Positions 26,272 through 36,546 of a stretch of DNA of 52,773 nucleotides are shown here, one piece after another (position 1 is the first letter of the stretch; each line of letters opens with the position of its first letter). The notes beneath the pieces were generated by a model. The model was not told the DNA's origin. It worked only from the letters and a program-made list of their open reading frames with translations, and searched no databases. This DNA comes from Campylobacterales bacterium (GTDB lineage Bacteria > Campylobacterota > Campylobacteria > Campylobacterales > QNZT01). Made by a program: the position numbers and the translations under genes. The DNA is taken from assembly GCA_027023405.1 (NCBI GenBank), contig JALVVN010000002.1, positions 22,658-75,430 of the forward strand, in the 5' to 3' direction.

Positions 26272-27357
26272 ATGTTAAAAATGAGTAAAAGATTCGCAAT
26301 GATTGCACTACTGGGGCTCGGTGCGACAAATGCGATGGCAAAGGGAACGGCATCGGGAACTTCAGTTGATACGACGGCTACATTGCAATTCACTGTCAAT
26401 GGAACGACTTCTCAGGCAACTTCAACTGAAAGTTATGTCGTGGATAATAAAGTCGATATGTCAGTGACAACGGTAGATGCGCAGGCAGTGACGGTTTCAC
26501 CGGGGAAAACAAATGTGTTGTTAAAATTTAAAGTTAGAAATGACGGTAACACCGTTCAAGACTTTCTTTTAAGCTCATTAAGCAACTCGACAACAGCATT
26601 TAGTGGAGCAAATCAAGTAACTGACAACTATGATTTGAGTAATGTAAGAGTTTTTGTTGATAAAAATGGTAACGGTGAATATGATGAGGGGACAGATACC
26701 GATACCTATATCGACGAGTTGGCACCGGATAAAGAGAAGACGGTGTTTATTGTAGCGGATGTACCGTCTGATGCGACGAATGATGCCATCGCGGTTTATG
26801 ATCTACAAGCACAAGTGGCACAAGGTGGTACTGCTTCTACCCAAGGAGATGCGATTACAAGTGATAATGCAAACCAAGCAGATGATAAAGCAAGTGTTCA
26901 AATTGTATTTGCTGACGGTGCCGGTAGTGCAGACAGTAAACATGACGGTAAGTTTAGTAGTGCAGATGCGTGGAAAGTGGTAACAGCCAAGGTAACGGTT
27001 TCAAAAGATTCTATCGTGATCGATGATCCGGTCAACGGTAAGAACAATCCAAAAAGAATTCCAGGTGCGACTATTCGATATTGCTATATTGTTACAAATG
27101 CAGAGGGTGGAGTGGATGCCAGCGGTGCATTGGTCACAGATACTTTAGATCCAAATATTCTTGATACATTCGGTCAAAGTGTTGCGATGTATAGTGGGAC
27201 CGGAACATGCGATTGTAATACACCCGATAGTGAAGCGACAGGTTCGAATGGTGCAAATGGTCAAGATCCGGATGCGCAAGGTGTTGTCAAAGTCGATTTT
27301 GATACTGTTGCAGGCGGTACGACTGAGTGCGCTTATGTAAAAGCGAAAATCAAGTAA
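26272..27357 (+). CDS. Secreted protein C, paralogue of protein A
   Basis: This 361-residue protein has a signal peptide ending NAMA-KG and a Thr/Ser/Asp/Gly-rich, low-Lys mature chain typical of surface proteins. Blocks match protein A: DTTATLQFTVNG, NVLLKFKVRNDGNTVQDFLL, and VRVFVDKNGNGEYDEGTDTD, a calcium-loop-like stretch. The C-terminal domain (about 255-361) resembles protein B and carries the tight cluster TGTCDCNT and a last Cys in TECAYV. ATG 26272 is chosen because AGGGG sits at the right distance; ATG 26266 abuts it. Acidic composition fits a major secreted or S-layer-like component, but that is inference. Confidence 0.72.
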   Translation: MLKMSKRFAMIALLGLGATNAMAKGTASGTSVDTTATLQFTVNGTTSQATSTESYVVDNKVDMSVTTVDAQAVTVSPGKTNVLLKFKVRNDGNTVQDFLLSSLSNSTTAFSGANQVTDNYDLSNVRVFVDKNGNGEYDEGTDTDTYIDELAPDKEKTVFIVADVPSDATNDAIAVYDLQAQVAQGGTASTQGDAITSDNANQADDKASVQIVFADGAGSADSKHDGKFSSADAWKVVTAKVTVSKDSIVIDDPVNGKNNPKRIPGATIRYCYIVTNAEGGVDASGALVTDTLDPNILDTFGQSVAMYSGTGTCDCNTPDSEATGSNGANGQDPDAQGVVKVDFDTVAGGTTECAYVKAKIK

Positions 27358-27372
27358 ATTTAGAGGATTTTT

Positions 27373-30300
27373 ATGAGAGTAGGATGGCTATTACTCCTCC
27401 TATTCTCTATACTTTTTTCTCCCCTTTCACTCTCTGCGTTAAATTTTAAAGATATTGTATTCCCTCCTGCCAAAGCCACCTTTGTCATAGCGGGTGAAGA
27501 GAGAGGACCAGATCAGGTGACAACCCAAACAGATGTGGTTGATACCCAACTTCATCAAGCCGTTTCGAATCATGTCAAAATTGTCGCAAAAGTGACAGAC
27601 CTCAATCAGACTTCTATTGATCCACAACCTTCACTCCTCTTTTATCGATATGATCCCTCCTCAAACTTTTTTGTGCAGATTGAGGGGGCGGATTACTTGT
27701 CGGGGGAAAGGGATTCAAGCCGCCATTTCAAGAAGTTGCCGCCACTACGATTACCCAATGGTGATACGATTGATATCGGCAAAAAGATCCCGATAGCCAA
27801 ATGCCTAATCTATCAAAAAAAAGAGCCTATATTTATCATCTACAATGATCCCACGCTTCACAAAGAAGGGGTCAAGGTCTCGATCAGCAGTCATGATGAT
27901 GAGGAGGTCATTCTTCTCAAACGAATCGAACGCAATAGTAGCAAATATATCGGATATATTAACACGACATCGGCTTGCGCGTGTAAAAAGCGATTTGACG
28001 GGAAGCTCTTTATCAAGGAGGGGGATGAGCTTGACGCTTCATTGTATGAGCCGAGCACAAAACGGAGCACCAAACAGCTCAGAAGTCTTAGCTCCAAAGT
28101 TCATGCAAAAGCCTATGTTGGGCAGAAACCTCAAAGAGTAGCCATATTGGATGAAAACCAATCGCATCCTGCAAAAGTATGGATTGATATGGAGGCTTCC
28201 AAAGAGAGGGTCGGTATAGGAGAGTTTTTTAAAGTAACGATAGCGTTGGAAAATAGCGGTGATCGTGATGTGATGAATATGAAACTTGTCAATAGACTCT
28301 CATCCGGTGCAACCTATATACAAAAGGGATTTTATCTGGATGATAAAAAGTTTCAACATGTTGTGATGGATAGGAAACACCATCGATTTAGCGTAACGAT
28401 TCCTCTCAAAGCACACCAAAGACGCACACTCTCTTTTGTCGTAAGAAACGAATCTCTCACTCCCGAGTATCTTATCGATAGTAGTGAAGTGATTTACCAA
28501 AACAACAGATCCAATAGCGCTACGATCAAGGTGAAACGAACGGATGACTTTGATGAGCGTGCCACCATCACCGGTCGGGTCTTGTTAGATGAAAATCGCA
28601 GTAGAGGAGTGGAGGGGGTGAAACTCTATTTGGATAACGGTAGAGTTGCGATCAGTGATAGATATGGAAAGTTTCATTTTGGGGAGCTTGATCCGGCTTT
28701 ACATCTGGTTTCTCTCGATTCATCCTCTATTGAGGGAAGGTATATCGCATATGAGTGTAGAGCCAATGCTAGAAGCGGTGGAAGTGCGCTCAGTAAATTT
28801 GTGGATACTTCAGCTGCTCATATAGGAGAGATAGCATTTTGTGTCAGAGAGAATAATATCACGACATCTCTCGAAAGTGAGCTCAGTTATCAGATACCAA
28901 AACCCAAAACGATTACGATGCCAAGCTATTCTGTCAATAGTTTTAGCACCTTGAAAAAAGAGCGAGTATTTCTCTGGCCAAAAGAGGGTGCTATTCCCTC
29001 CATGCCGGCAATCAAAGTTGCATTTTTGCATCACAAAAGTGACAAGATAGCACTCTTTGTCAATGGCAAAAAAGTCAATATGCTTAATTTTGACGGCTAT
29101 GTCGATAGTCAAGACAGGCAGTGGACAATCTCCAAATACCGGGGGATCGATCTGGATGATGGAGATAATCTATTGGAGATGGTGGTTAAAGATAAGAGTG
29201 GTAAAGAGGTGCGTCGAGTCAAACGAAAAGTGCACTTTTCCACTTCACCGATCAAAGCGGTTATCTTGCCTGATAGATCCTATCTTGTCGCCGATGGGCA
29301 AAATCCGCCGGTGATTGCCGTCAAAATATATGATGCCAGCGGATACCCGATTAGAAGAGGGGTTACCGGAACCTTCCAACTCTCCAAACCCTATCTCTCT
29401 TTGGCAAAGTCCAAGCTATATGAAGATGATCCGCTTCTTCACAGCGGTGAAAAAAATCGCTATATCATTGCGAATGACGGAATAGCCTATATCGAACTGA
29501 TGCCTACAACGGTGACGGGTGAGGTGAAGTTGCATTTTGAGTTTCAAGATCAGGGGCGTGAACTCACCGCATGGCTCAAACCAAAAGAGAAGAGGGAGTG
29601 GTTACTGGTGGGTTTTGCTGAAGGTAGTGTGGGATACCAAGCGATCAAAAAGCATCTTCAAAAGAGTAGCTCAAAGGAGGTCATACACAAAGGGGGGATC
29701 TCACTCTTTGCCAAAGGTTCCGTGGGAAAAGATACGCTTCTAACCATTGCCTATCAAAGTGCGAAACGCAGAGAAAACCCCAAGCGATTTATCGAAGAAG
29801 AGGTTCAAAATAGTAGACAATTTACCGTCTATGCAGATAATAGTATCGATAAGAATGAGGCGCCGACGAGTAAAAAACTCTACCTCAAGATCGAAAAAGA
29901 TCAATTTTATGCGATGTTTGGAGATTTTGAAACGGGGTTGGATAAGTTGGAATTGAGCAGATATAGCAGGAGACTAACTGGCATCAAGTCTGAATATCGC
30001 GGAGAGAAGTTTGAATATACTGCATTTGCGTCCAAGAGTGCAGGTGGCGTGAAAAGGGTGGAGATCACTCCCGATGGAACAAGCGGTCCCTACCCGATCA
30101 AAGCAAATGCCATACTTCCAGGAAGTGAGAAGGTCTATATTGAGGTGCGAGATAGGTATCGAAAAGAGCTGTTGCTAGATAAAAGAGGGTATGATGAAGT
30201 GTATGACTACTCCATCGATTATCAAAATGGATTACTCTATTTTAAAGCGCCGATCGCTTCAAGAGATCGTGCCGGAAATCCCCAAATGATTATTGTCGAG

Positions 30301-31941
30301 TATGAGATGGATGAGTCACAGCGCGATCGGATAGTAGCGGGTGGTCGAGGTGCTATCAAATTTGGAACCGGAGGGGAGATTGGGGCTAGTGCGATGACGC
30401 AAGAAAACCGCGACGATCACTATGATACGCTTTACGGTATTGACTTTAAAATGAATTTGCTGAAAAATTTGACGCTAAACGGTGAGTATGCTACAAGTAG
30501 CAAACAAACATCTAATGCAAACGCATATCTACTACGAATGCAACATTTTAATCAAAATATCCAAACCAAAGCCTACTTTCGACATCAAGAGAGAGGATTT
30601 GGTCTTGGGCTACAAAATAGTGCATTAGCCGGATCGAACCGATATGGTATCGATAGTACGATTAGCTATTTTGATAATTTTTTGTTGCGACTCTCCTACT
30701 ATGGTGAAAATGCGCTGCAAGATAAGCACAAAAAAGAGACAATGGAGAGCAAACTTCTCTTCAATCGAGGTGGATGGCTAGCAATGGTAGGATATCGGTT
30801 TGCCAAAGATAATATGCAAACCGAGGATGATGTGTCACAAATCATCTCTTCAGTACAAAAGAGATTTTTTCATAGTAAAGTGGGTATTTCGTTGGCGTAT
30901 GAAAAGAGTTTGGGGGAGAGAAGTGATGTGAAAAAGGATAGAACATTTGGGGAGATATCCTATAGATTTACCAATGCATTAGAACTTTTTGCCAATCACG
31001 AACTACTACAAGGTGCGACTAAGCGAGATGAGTTATCAAAAGTGGGTATCAAAGGTACGGCATGGAAGGGTGCGACAATACAAAGCGGTGTGAGTCAAAA
31101 ACTCGAAAATGATGAAGATAGGCTTTATGGATTTTTGGGACTCAGCCAATACTACCAAGTCAATAAAAAACTTTCACTCAACGGTGCCGTTGAAAAGCAA
31201 AAGTCTCTCAACAACAAAGCGATCCAAAAAGATTACACCTCCTATTCAATTGGGGCACACTATAAAAATAAAAAGTGGATTTACAATGGTTTGTTTGAAT
31301 ACAAAGATGGTTTTGATCGTGATAAGATCAATCTCAACTTTGGTATCTATACTGAAGTCAATAAGGATTTGGGTGTTGCGATGGGGATCAGGGAGAGTAT
31401 TAATGATGAGGTTAATAGCACCAAAGGGTATGAGGGAGAGCTCAAGTGTAGTGTCGCCTATCGAGGGGAGAGAGACTATACCCTGATGTCACAACTCAAA
31501 CTCCAGCATCAACACGATAGATTCGGCGAGAGCCAAACCCTTGTTACTGCTATCAAAGGTGTCGTCAAACCGTCGAAAAAGAGTCAAATATCCGGTCACT
31601 ATGCACTCAAAATCGAAAAAGAGAGGATCGATGATGAACCCTTCACAAGTAAGGTGGATTCGTTGGGTGTCGAAGCGATCTATGATATGACCAAAAAATT
31701 TGAGGTAGGGGCGAACGGGTCACTCTTGCATATGTGGGAGAGTGGAAATATTCGTCAGAGTTATGGTGGGTATGTGGGGTATAACCTCTTTAAAAATCTC
31801 TATTTGGGGGTAGGGTATAACTTCCAAGGTTACTATGATAGCGATCTTTCGGAGTACCTTGATAGTGCGCAGGGGCTCTATCTCAAAATGAGAATGAAAC
31901 TGGATAACGAATCGTTGCATCAACTGACAAAAAGTTTTTGA
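27373..31941 (+). CDS. 1522-residue outer-membrane barrel protein with Ig-like domains
   Basis: A signal peptide (about 1-21) precedes a beta-rich periplasmic or surface part. It includes a DUF11-type domain (about 266-380, FFKVTIALENSGDRDVMNMK) and a carboxypeptidase-regulatory / SpaA-like domain (about 397-455, ITGRVLLDENRSRGVEGVKL with SDRYGKFHFGEL). From about 840, beginning YAMFGDFETGLDKLELSRYS, the chain shows alternating aromatic/polar strands with short turns to the end and closes on Phe1522, so this is a large C-terminal barrel of some 20 or more strands. AGAGGA precedes the ATG, 15 bases after protein C. It may secrete or anchor proteins A-C. Confidence 0.75.
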   Translation: MRVGWLLLLLFSILFSPLSLSALNFKDIVFPPAKATFVIAGEERGPDQVTTQTDVVDTQLHQAVSNHVKIVAKVTDLNQTSIDPQPSLLFYRYDPSSNFFVQIEGADYLSGERDSSRHFKKLPPLRLPNGDTIDIGKKIPIAKCLIYQKKEPIFIIYNDPTLHKEGVKVSISSHDDEEVILLKRIERNSSKYIGYINTTSACACKKRFDGKLFIKEGDELDASLYEPSTKRSTKQLRSLSSKVHAKAYVGQKPQRVAILDENQSHPAKVWIDMEASKERVGIGEFFKVTIALENSGDRDVMNMKLVNRLSSGATYIQKGFYLDDKKFQHVVMDRKHHRFSVTIPLKAHQRRTLSFVVRNESLTPEYLIDSSEVIYQNNRSNSATIKVKRTDDFDERATITGRVLLDENRSRGVEGVKLYLDNGRVAISDRYGKFHFGELDPALHLVSLDSSSIEGRYIAYECRANARSGGSALSKFVDTSAAHIGEIAFCVRENNITTSLESELSYQIPKPKTITMPSYSVNSFSTLKKERVFLWPKEGAIPSMPAIKVAFLHHKSDKIALFVNGKKVNMLNFDGYVDSQDRQWTISKYRGIDLDDGDNLLEMVVKDKSGKEVRRVKRKVHFSTSPIKAVILPDRSYLVADGQNPPVIAVKIYDASGYPIRRGVTGTFQLSKPYLSLAKSKLYEDDPLLHSGEKNRYIIANDGIAYIELMPTTVTGEVKLHFEFQDQGRELTAWLKPKEKREWLLVGFAEGSVGYQAIKKHLQKSSSKEVIHKGGISLFAKGSVGKDTLLTIAYQSAKRRENPKRFIEEEVQNSRQFTVYADNSIDKNEAPTSKKLYLKIEKDQFYAMFGDFETGLDKLELSRYSRRLTGIKSEYRGEKFEYTAFASKSAGGVKRVEITPDGTSGPYPIKANAILPGSEKVYIEVRDRYRKELLLDKRGYDEVYDYSIDYQNGLLYFKAPIASRDRAGNPQMIIVEYEMDESQRDRIVAGGRGAIKFGTGGEIGASAMTQENRDDHYDTLYGIDFKMNLLKNLTLNGEYATSSKQTSNANAYLLRMQHFNQNIQTKAYFRHQERGFGLGLQNSALAGSNRYGIDSTISYFDNFLLRLSYYGENALQDKHKKETMESKLLFNRGGWLAMVGYRFAKDNMQTEDDVSQIISSVQKRFFHSKVGISLAYEKSLGERSDVKKDRTFGEISYRFTNALELFANHELLQGATKRDELSKVGIKGTAWKGATIQSGVSQKLENDEDRLYGFLGLSQYYQVNKKLSLNGAVEKQKSLNNKAIQKDYTSYSIGAHYKNKKWIYNGLFEYKDGFDRDKINLNFGIYTEVNKDLGVAMGIRESINDEVNSTKGYEGELKCSVAYRGERDYTLMSQLKLQHQHDRFGESQTLVTAIKGVVKPSKKSQISGHYALKIEKERIDDEPFTSKVDSLGVEAIYDMTKKFEVGANGSLLHMWESGNIRQSYGGYVGYNLFKNLYLGVGYNFQGYYDSDLSEYLDSAQGLYLKMRMKLDNESLHQLTKSF

Positions 31942-31965
31942 TACAATACTCTCAAAGGAGTATCA

Positions 31966-33663
31966 ATGGAAAATTTTTCACAAAAGATAACTACTCTCGA
32001 AGAGATGGCACAACACGCTGATTACTCACTGATAGAAACACTCACCCCTGATCCCCAAGCGACCCACGAGGGCGAGGATCATAACCCACGACAAGTCTTT
32101 AGTGGGCACTATGTACCCGTCAAACCCTCTCCGATCTCGCATCCCAAATATGTGATTCATAGCAAAACGCTCTTTGATGAATTGGGGCTAGATGATACAC
32201 TGGCAACTTCCAACCCTTTTATAAAGATGTTTAGCGGTGACACTTCTGAACTTCCGGAGCCGATGCGCCGAGTAGGGTGGGCGACGGGGTATGCGCTCTC
32301 GATCTACGGTCGGGAGTATTACAATCAGTGCCCCTTCGGTACGGGTAACGGCTACGGCGACGGACGGGCGATATCGATCTTTGAGGGCGTTTTAAACGGC
32401 AAACGGTGGGAGATGCAACTCAAAGGCGCCGGACGCACACCCTACGCCAGAGGCGGTGACGGGAGAGCGGTGCTACGATCGAGTATTCGAGAGTTTTTGG
32501 CGCAGGAACATATGCACGCGCTTGGCATACCCACTACCCGATCCTTGAGTCTCTATACTTCGATGACAGAGCGTGTCAAACGCCCCTGGTTTCGTGAGGA
32601 TTCGCGATCTTTTGATCCCGATGTGATGATCGATGAGCCGACCGCTATTGCGACGCGTGTGGCTCCCTCCTTTTTGCGGGTAGGGCAGTTGGAGCTTTTT
32701 GGTCGTCGCGCACGCAAAAGGGAGCACCCACAGGCGCTAGAGGAGCTTGCGCAGATCGTCCTCCACGCGATCAAGCGAGAATATGCGGATGAGGTCGATA
32801 GCTCACTTCCGTTTAGTGAACAGATCTTGCGCTTTGCGACCGCTTTTAGAGAAAGACTGACGGCACTGGTGGCAAACTGGATACGCGTCGGATACACGCA
32901 GGGGAATTTCAATAGCGACAACTGTGCGATCGGCGGATTTACGCTCGATTTTGGTCCCTTTGGGTTTATCGAAATGTTTGCACCCGACTATCAACCGTGG
33001 ACGGGTGGCGGAGAGCACTTTGCATTTCTCAATCAGCCCAATGCCGCAGAGAGAAACTTTGCGTCATTTTGCAATTCGCTCAAACCGCTACTGGAGAGTG
33101 AGCCGGCGGCATTGTCGAGGTTGGAGGCGATAGAGAGTGATTTTGCCATCACCATGCAACGAAAGATGATTGAGATGTGGTCAGCTAAATTGGGGTGGAA
33201 TCGTCTCAATGTGCCCCTCTTCAATGACCTGATGAAGCTGATGATAGAGACGGAGGTCGATTATACGATCCTCTTTCGTGAACTCTCTTCGATACCGGAT
33301 GAGATGACACCGCTCATGAAGAGTTTTTACTCTGAAGATATCGATAAGAATCTGATGATGAGGTGGAAGGAGTGGCATCAAAAGTGGCGTGACTCACTAG
33401 AGATCGCCACACCGCAAGCCAAAGAGGAACTCTCCCAAAAACTCAAATCCATCAACCCCAAATATATCCTCAGAGAGTGGATGCTCGTCCCCGCCTATAA
33501 AAATGCACAATCAGGAGACTACACCCTGCTGTATGAGCTTGAGGAGGTGATATCCGATCCCTATGCGGAGCAGAGTAGAGAGATCGAGGAGAAGTATTAC
33601 CGCAAAAAACCGAGTGAACTGTTTGATATCGCCGGCATATCGTATGTGAGTTGCTCATCCTAA
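31966..33663 (+). CDS. selO: Protein adenylyltransferase SelO (YdiU family)
   Basis: This 565-residue protein is a SelO pseudokinase, which transfers AMP from ATP to Ser/Thr/Tyr of target proteins. Visible marks are [20 protein letters not shown] (about 144-163), the ATP/metal region [18 protein letters not shown] with the DFG-like [10 protein letters not shown], and the C-terminal VSCSS. That last Cys is the position of selenocysteine in eukaryotic SelO and of the redox switch in E. coli. The QGNFNSDN form differs from the E. coli type (NTDN) and marks a subfamily. AAAGGAG precedes the ATG. It follows the barrel gene by 24 bases, perhaps sharing a transcript. Confidence 0.92.
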   Translation: MENFSQKITTLEEMAQHADYSLIETLTPDPQATHEGEDHNPRQVFSGHYVPVKPSPISHPKYVIHSKTLFDELGLDDTLATSNPFIKMFSGDTSELPEPMRRVGWATGYALSIYGREYYNQCPFGTGNGYGDGRAISIFEGVLNGKRWEMQLKGAGRTPYARGGDGRAVLRSSIREFLAQEHMHALGIPTTRSLSLYTSMTERVKRPWFREDSRSFDPDVMIDEPTAIATRVAPSFLRVGQLELFGRRARKREHPQALEELAQIVLHAIKREYADEVDSSLPFSEQILRFATAFRERLTALVANWIRVGYTQGNFNSDNCAIGGFTLDFGPFGFIEMFAPDYQPWTGGGEHFAFLNQPNAAERNFASFCNSLKPLLESEPAALSRLEAIESDFAITMQRKMIEMWSAKLGWNRLNVPLFNDLMKLMIETEVDYTILFRELSSIPDEMTPLMKSFYSEDIDKNLMMRWKEWHQKWRDSLEIATPQAKEELSQKLKSINPKYILREWMLVPAYKNAQSGDYTLLYELEEVISDPYAEQSREIEEKYYRKKPSELFDIAGISYVSCSS

Positions 33664-33685
33664 GATATTTTCTTTACACTATATA

Positions 33686-33714
33686 AGTGTCTAGGGTTTT
33701 TAGAGGTACCCATA
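33686..33714 (+). repeat. Dispersed hairpin element, copy 3
   Basis: The inner stem TCTA-GGGTTTT-TAGA and the following GG bulge are conserved, but the outer arms (AGTG against TACCC) pair poorly. It lies six bases before the long inverted repeat, so two repeat families are adjacent here. Confidence 0.55.
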
Positions 33715-33719
33715 GGGTA

Positions 33720-33781
33720 AACCCAAAATTTGCATTAGAGATTCACAAACTTTAGTAAATCTCTAATGCAAATTTTGGGTT
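33720..33781. repeat. Perfect 24-base inverted repeat with 14-base loop
   Basis: Arms 33720-33743 and 33758-33781 are exact reverse complements, the left one beginning AACCCAAAATTTGCATTAG. The loop is 33744-33757. It sits between selO and purE and is followed by TAATTTTCTG, so it may end selO transcription. Its first 13 bases recur in the palindrome at 40448-40464. Confidence 0.85.
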
Positions 33782-33856
33782 AATTTTCTGCTCTTAGTTT
33801 TTTCCCAAGCTCCTTTGGGTATCATATCAATTACTATTTTTCCCAAGGAGTCTGTC

Positions 33857-34351
33857 TTGAAGTTTGTGTCGATCATCATAGGAAGTAAGAGCGATCATGA
33901 GGTGATGAATGAGTGTGTCAAGACACTAGATAAGTTTGGGGTGTTGCATGAGCTGATCATCTCGTCGGCACATCGTAGCCCTCAACGAACGCACGACTAT
34001 ATCAAAGAGGCGGAAGCCAAGGGTGCTAAGGTCTTTGTCGCAGCTGCGGGTATGGCGGCGCATTTGGCGGGTGCGGTCGCGGCAAACACGACCAAGCCGG
34101 TTATCGGTGTACCGATGAAAGGGGGTGCGATGGACGGTATGGATGCATTGCTCTCTACCGTTCAGATGCCCTCTGGGATACCGGTCGCTACCGTCGCCAT
34201 CGGCAAGGCGGGTGCGGTCAATGCCGCCTATTTGGCGATGCAGATCTTAGCACTCGAGGATGCGGATCTAGAGGCTAAGCTCAAAGAGGATAGAATCCTC
34301 AAAGCCAAAAAGGTCGAGATCGACTCAAATGAAGTCGAGATAAGGCTCTAA
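33857..34351 (+). CDS. purE: N5-carboxyaminoimidazole ribonucleotide mutase PurE
   Basis: This 164-residue enzyme of purine synthesis moves the carboxylate of N5-CAIR to give CAIR. Motifs: IIIGSKSDHEVM near the start, ISSAHRSPQRT with the catalytic His, AAAGMAAHLAGAVAA, and GVPMKGGAMDGMDALLSTVQMP. The best start is TTG 33857, six bases after AAGGAG; starting from the upstream ATG at 33815 would add a stretch with no family similarity and bury the ribosome site. It is followed by a coiled-coil gene at a one-base gap. Confidence 0.93.
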   Translation: MKFVSIIIGSKSDHEVMNECVKTLDKFGVLHELIISSAHRSPQRTHDYIKEAEAKGAKVFVAAAGMAAHLAGAVAANTTKPVIGVPMKGGAMDGMDALLSTVQMPSGIPVATVAIGKAGAVNAAYLAMQILALEDADLEAKLKEDRILKAKKVEIDSNEVEIRL

Positions 34352-34352
34352 A

Positions 34353-34685
34353 ATGCAGACCAAAGAGGCGCTTGAAAAGCTCAAACAAGCCAAGCTCAAA
34401 CAGGCTGATACCGACTCCTTTGTCAAAGAGAGCTTTCGAGCGCTTTTACAACTGCATGAGGAGATCTTGTGGGAAAAAGATGCCCGTATCAATGCACTCA
34501 AAGAGGAGAATGATTTTCTCAAAGAGTCGCTCTATGCCGTGCAGAGTGTCTATGATGAGGATAAAACGACTATCAAACTTCTACAAGATCAACTCGCGCA
34601 GACACAGAAAGAGCTTGAATTTGTCAAGCGAAAATATAAAATGATGTGGAATAAGGCGGTGGAAAATTATGGAAGAGAAAAGTAA
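34353..34685 (+). CDS. Coiled-coil protein, 110 residues
   Basis: The whole chain is helical and charged with leucine heptads (EALEKLKQAKLKQADTDSFV, later DQLAQTQKELEFVKRKYKMM), so a dimeric coiled coil is likely. There is no signal peptide or known domain. It is placed between purE and a glutaredoxin gene, overlapping the latter by 17 bases, inside a housekeeping operon leading to glyQ. Function unknown. Confidence 0.7.
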   Translation: MQTKEALEKLKQAKLKQADTDSFVKESFRALLQLHEEILWEKDARINALKEENDFLKESLYAVQSVYDEDKTTIKLLQDQLAQTQKELEFVKRKYKMMWNKAVENYGREK

Positions 34686-34926
34686 AAAACGACAAAAACG
34701 CGTAGTTCTATTTAGCTCTCCGAGTTGTAGGTGGTGCACAGTCGCCAAACAGCACTTCAAAAAGCATGCGATCCGTTTTAAAGAGATCGATATCACAAAA
34801 GATCCAAAGGCGGCGGCAGATTGTGAGCGGCACGGATGTCGCGGTGTACCGGTCGTGTTGATCGGGAGTCGCTGGATCTGCGGATTTGACCAAAAGAAAA
34901 TTGACAAAGAGTTAGGGATCGGATGA
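34669..34926 (+). CDS. Glutaredoxin-like protein
   Basis: This 85-residue protein has a thioredoxin fold with the active-site pair C20-R-W-C23 ([16 protein letters not shown]), the cis-proline region [16 protein letters not shown], and an extra Cys pair (CERHGC) in between. Glutaredoxins reduce disulphides or bind iron-sulphur clusters; the two-Cys site fits a dithiol oxidoreductase. It overlaps the coiled-coil gene upstream and glyQ downstream (ATGA, 4 bases), so it is part of the same transcript. Confidence 0.85.
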   Translation: MEEKSKKRQKRVVLFSSPSCRWCTVAKQHFKKHAIRFKEIDITKDPKAAADCERHGCRGVPVVLIGSRWICGFDQKKIDKELGIG

Positions 34927-35825
34927 ATCAAAAAAAAGATGTATTGAATTTTTCACAAATGTTGCTCAAACTTCAGAGCTATTGGGCTAATCAGGGGTGC
35001 GCGGTGGTACAACCGTATGACCTGCCTGCCGGTGCGGGTACTTTTCACAACGCGACCTTTTTACGCACGCTTGATCCGTCGCCGTGGGCAGCGGCGTATG
35101 TGGCGCCGAGTCGCCGACCGACCGACGGTCGATACGGTGAGAACCCCAATCGTTTGGGTGCTTACTATCAGTTTCAAGTGATCATTCAACCAAGCCCCGA
35201 CAATATCCAAGAGCTCTATCTCAAATCGCTTGAGGCACTGGGGCTTGATCTCAAAAACCACGATATCCGTTTTGTCGAGGACAACTGGGAGTCTCCGACA
35301 CTTGGCGCATGGGGTCTGGGATGGGAAGTGTGGTTAGACGGTATGGAGGTGACGCAGTTTACCTATTTTCAGCAAGTAGGTGGATTTGAGTGCGATCCGG
35401 TGGCGGTGGAGATCACCTACGGTACGGAGCGCTTGGCGATGTATCTCCAAGATGTTGATAGTGTCTATGATATTGTCTGGAGTGAAAATGAACTTGGTGT
35501 GACCACTTACGGCGATGTACACAAGCGAAGTGAGTATGAGTTTAGCAAATACAACTTCGAGATCGCCGATACTAAGATGCTCTTTACGCATTTTGACGAC
35601 TATGCGAATGAGTGTCGTCGCTGTTTGGAAGCAAAACTCCCGCTTCCGGCGTATGACTACTGTCTCTTGGCGTCTCACACCTTCAATACGCTTGATGCCC
35701 GCAAGGCGATCTCCGTCACTGAACGCCAAAACTATATCCTAAAAGTGCGCGATCTTGCCAAAGGGTGTGCCGAAGTCTATATTGAGACATTAACTAAAGA
35801 TGATGAAGCTCAAAAATCTTCTTGA
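34923..35825 (+). CDS. glyQ: Glycyl-tRNA synthetase alpha subunit
   Basis: This 300-residue protein is the catalytic alpha chain of the bacterial alpha2-beta2 glycyl-tRNA synthetase. The sequence matches throughout: [59 protein letters not shown], and [20 protein letters not shown]. The beta subunit (glyS) is not in the window, as is common in Campylobacterota. It overlaps the glutaredoxin gene by 4 bases and the Nif3-like gene by 26. Confidence 0.97.
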   Translation: MNQKKDVLNFSQMLLKLQSYWANQGCAVVQPYDLPAGAGTFHNATFLRTLDPSPWAAAYVAPSRRPTDGRYGENPNRLGAYYQFQVIIQPSPDNIQELYLKSLEALGLDLKNHDIRFVEDNWESPTLGAWGLGWEVWLDGMEVTQFTYFQQVGGFECDPVAVEITYGTERLAMYLQDVDSVYDIVWSENELGVTTYGDVHKRSEYEFSKYNFEIADTKMLFTHFDDYANECRRCLEAKLPLPAYDYCLLASHTFNTLDARKAISVTERQNYILKVRDLAKGCAEVYIETLTKDDEAQKSS

Positions 35826-36531
35826 GATCCTAGATGATCTGAGCCCCTTTGAGCGTCAGGCGGAGTGGGACAATAGCGGTCTGTGTGTCGGTGATCTGGA
35901 GGCACAGATCGATGCAGTCTATGTGAGTCTCGATGCCGATTTAGAGCTACTCGAATCGCTTCCCGAACACACTGCGCTCATTGTCCACCATCCACCGATC
36001 TTCAAAGGGCTCAAAAACCTCAGCTATCACGGCTACCCCAACCAACTGCTCATCCGTGCCATCCAAAAAGATATCGCGATTATCGCGATGCATACTAACT
36101 ATGATCTTAGCCATCTCAATTGCTATGTCTTGCAAGAGGTGTTGGGATATGAAGTGATTGAGGAGGAACCCTTTGTGCTCTACTTTACGGTGAATGAAGC
36201 GTTTGAAAGTTTTGCACAGAAGATCAAAGAGAAGTTTGAGCTGGATCGGTTGAGTGTTGTCGAAGCAAATGACTATGTGAAAAGGGCAGCGCTGACGACG
36301 GGATCGGGAGCCGATCTGATTGCGACGGTCGCACCCAAGGTGGAGTGCTTTTTGACCGGTGACATCAAGTATCACGCCGCCAAAGAGGCGCAGGAGATCG
36401 GTTTGTCGTTGATCGATATTCGCCACTACGAGAGTGAGCGCTATTTTGCCCCTTCACTCAAGCAACTCTTGCAAACTAAAGCTATACATGCTATAATCGC
36501 CCATTCAAAAAACCCATTTCGCACCATATAA
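35800..36531 (+). CDS. Nif3-like dinuclear metal protein
   Basis: This 243-residue protein belongs to the Nif3 / YbgI family, ring-shaped hexamers with a two-metal centre. Metal ligands are visible in [10 protein letters not shown] (about 61-70), [15 protein letters not shown] (about 96-110) and the C-terminal [10 protein letters not shown]. Some relatives are listed as GTP cyclohydrolase 1 type 2 homologues, but the function is not settled. The start is one of two ATGs (35800 or 35803) inside the end of glyQ. Confidence 0.88.
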   Translation: MMKLKNLLEILDDLSPFERQAEWDNSGLCVGDLEAQIDAVYVSLDADLELLESLPEHTALIVHHPPIFKGLKNLSYHGYPNQLLIRAIQKDIAIIAMHTNYDLSHLNCYVLQEVLGYEVIEEEPFVLYFTVNEAFESFAQKIKEKFELDRLSVVEANDYVKRAALTTGSGADLIATVAPKVECFLTGDIKYHAAKEAQEIGLSLIDIRHYESERYFAPSLKQLLQTKAIHAIIAHSKNPFRTI

Positions 36532-36546
36532 AGGAAATATAGATAG

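Noticed and set aside
33720-33781. CRISPR repeat or phage attachment site
   Set aside because: There is one palindromic unit with no regular spacers, no cas gene and no integrase nearby.
33815-33856. PurE starting at the upstream ATG
   Set aside because: It would add 14 unrelated residues and bury the AAGGAG that serves TTG 33857.
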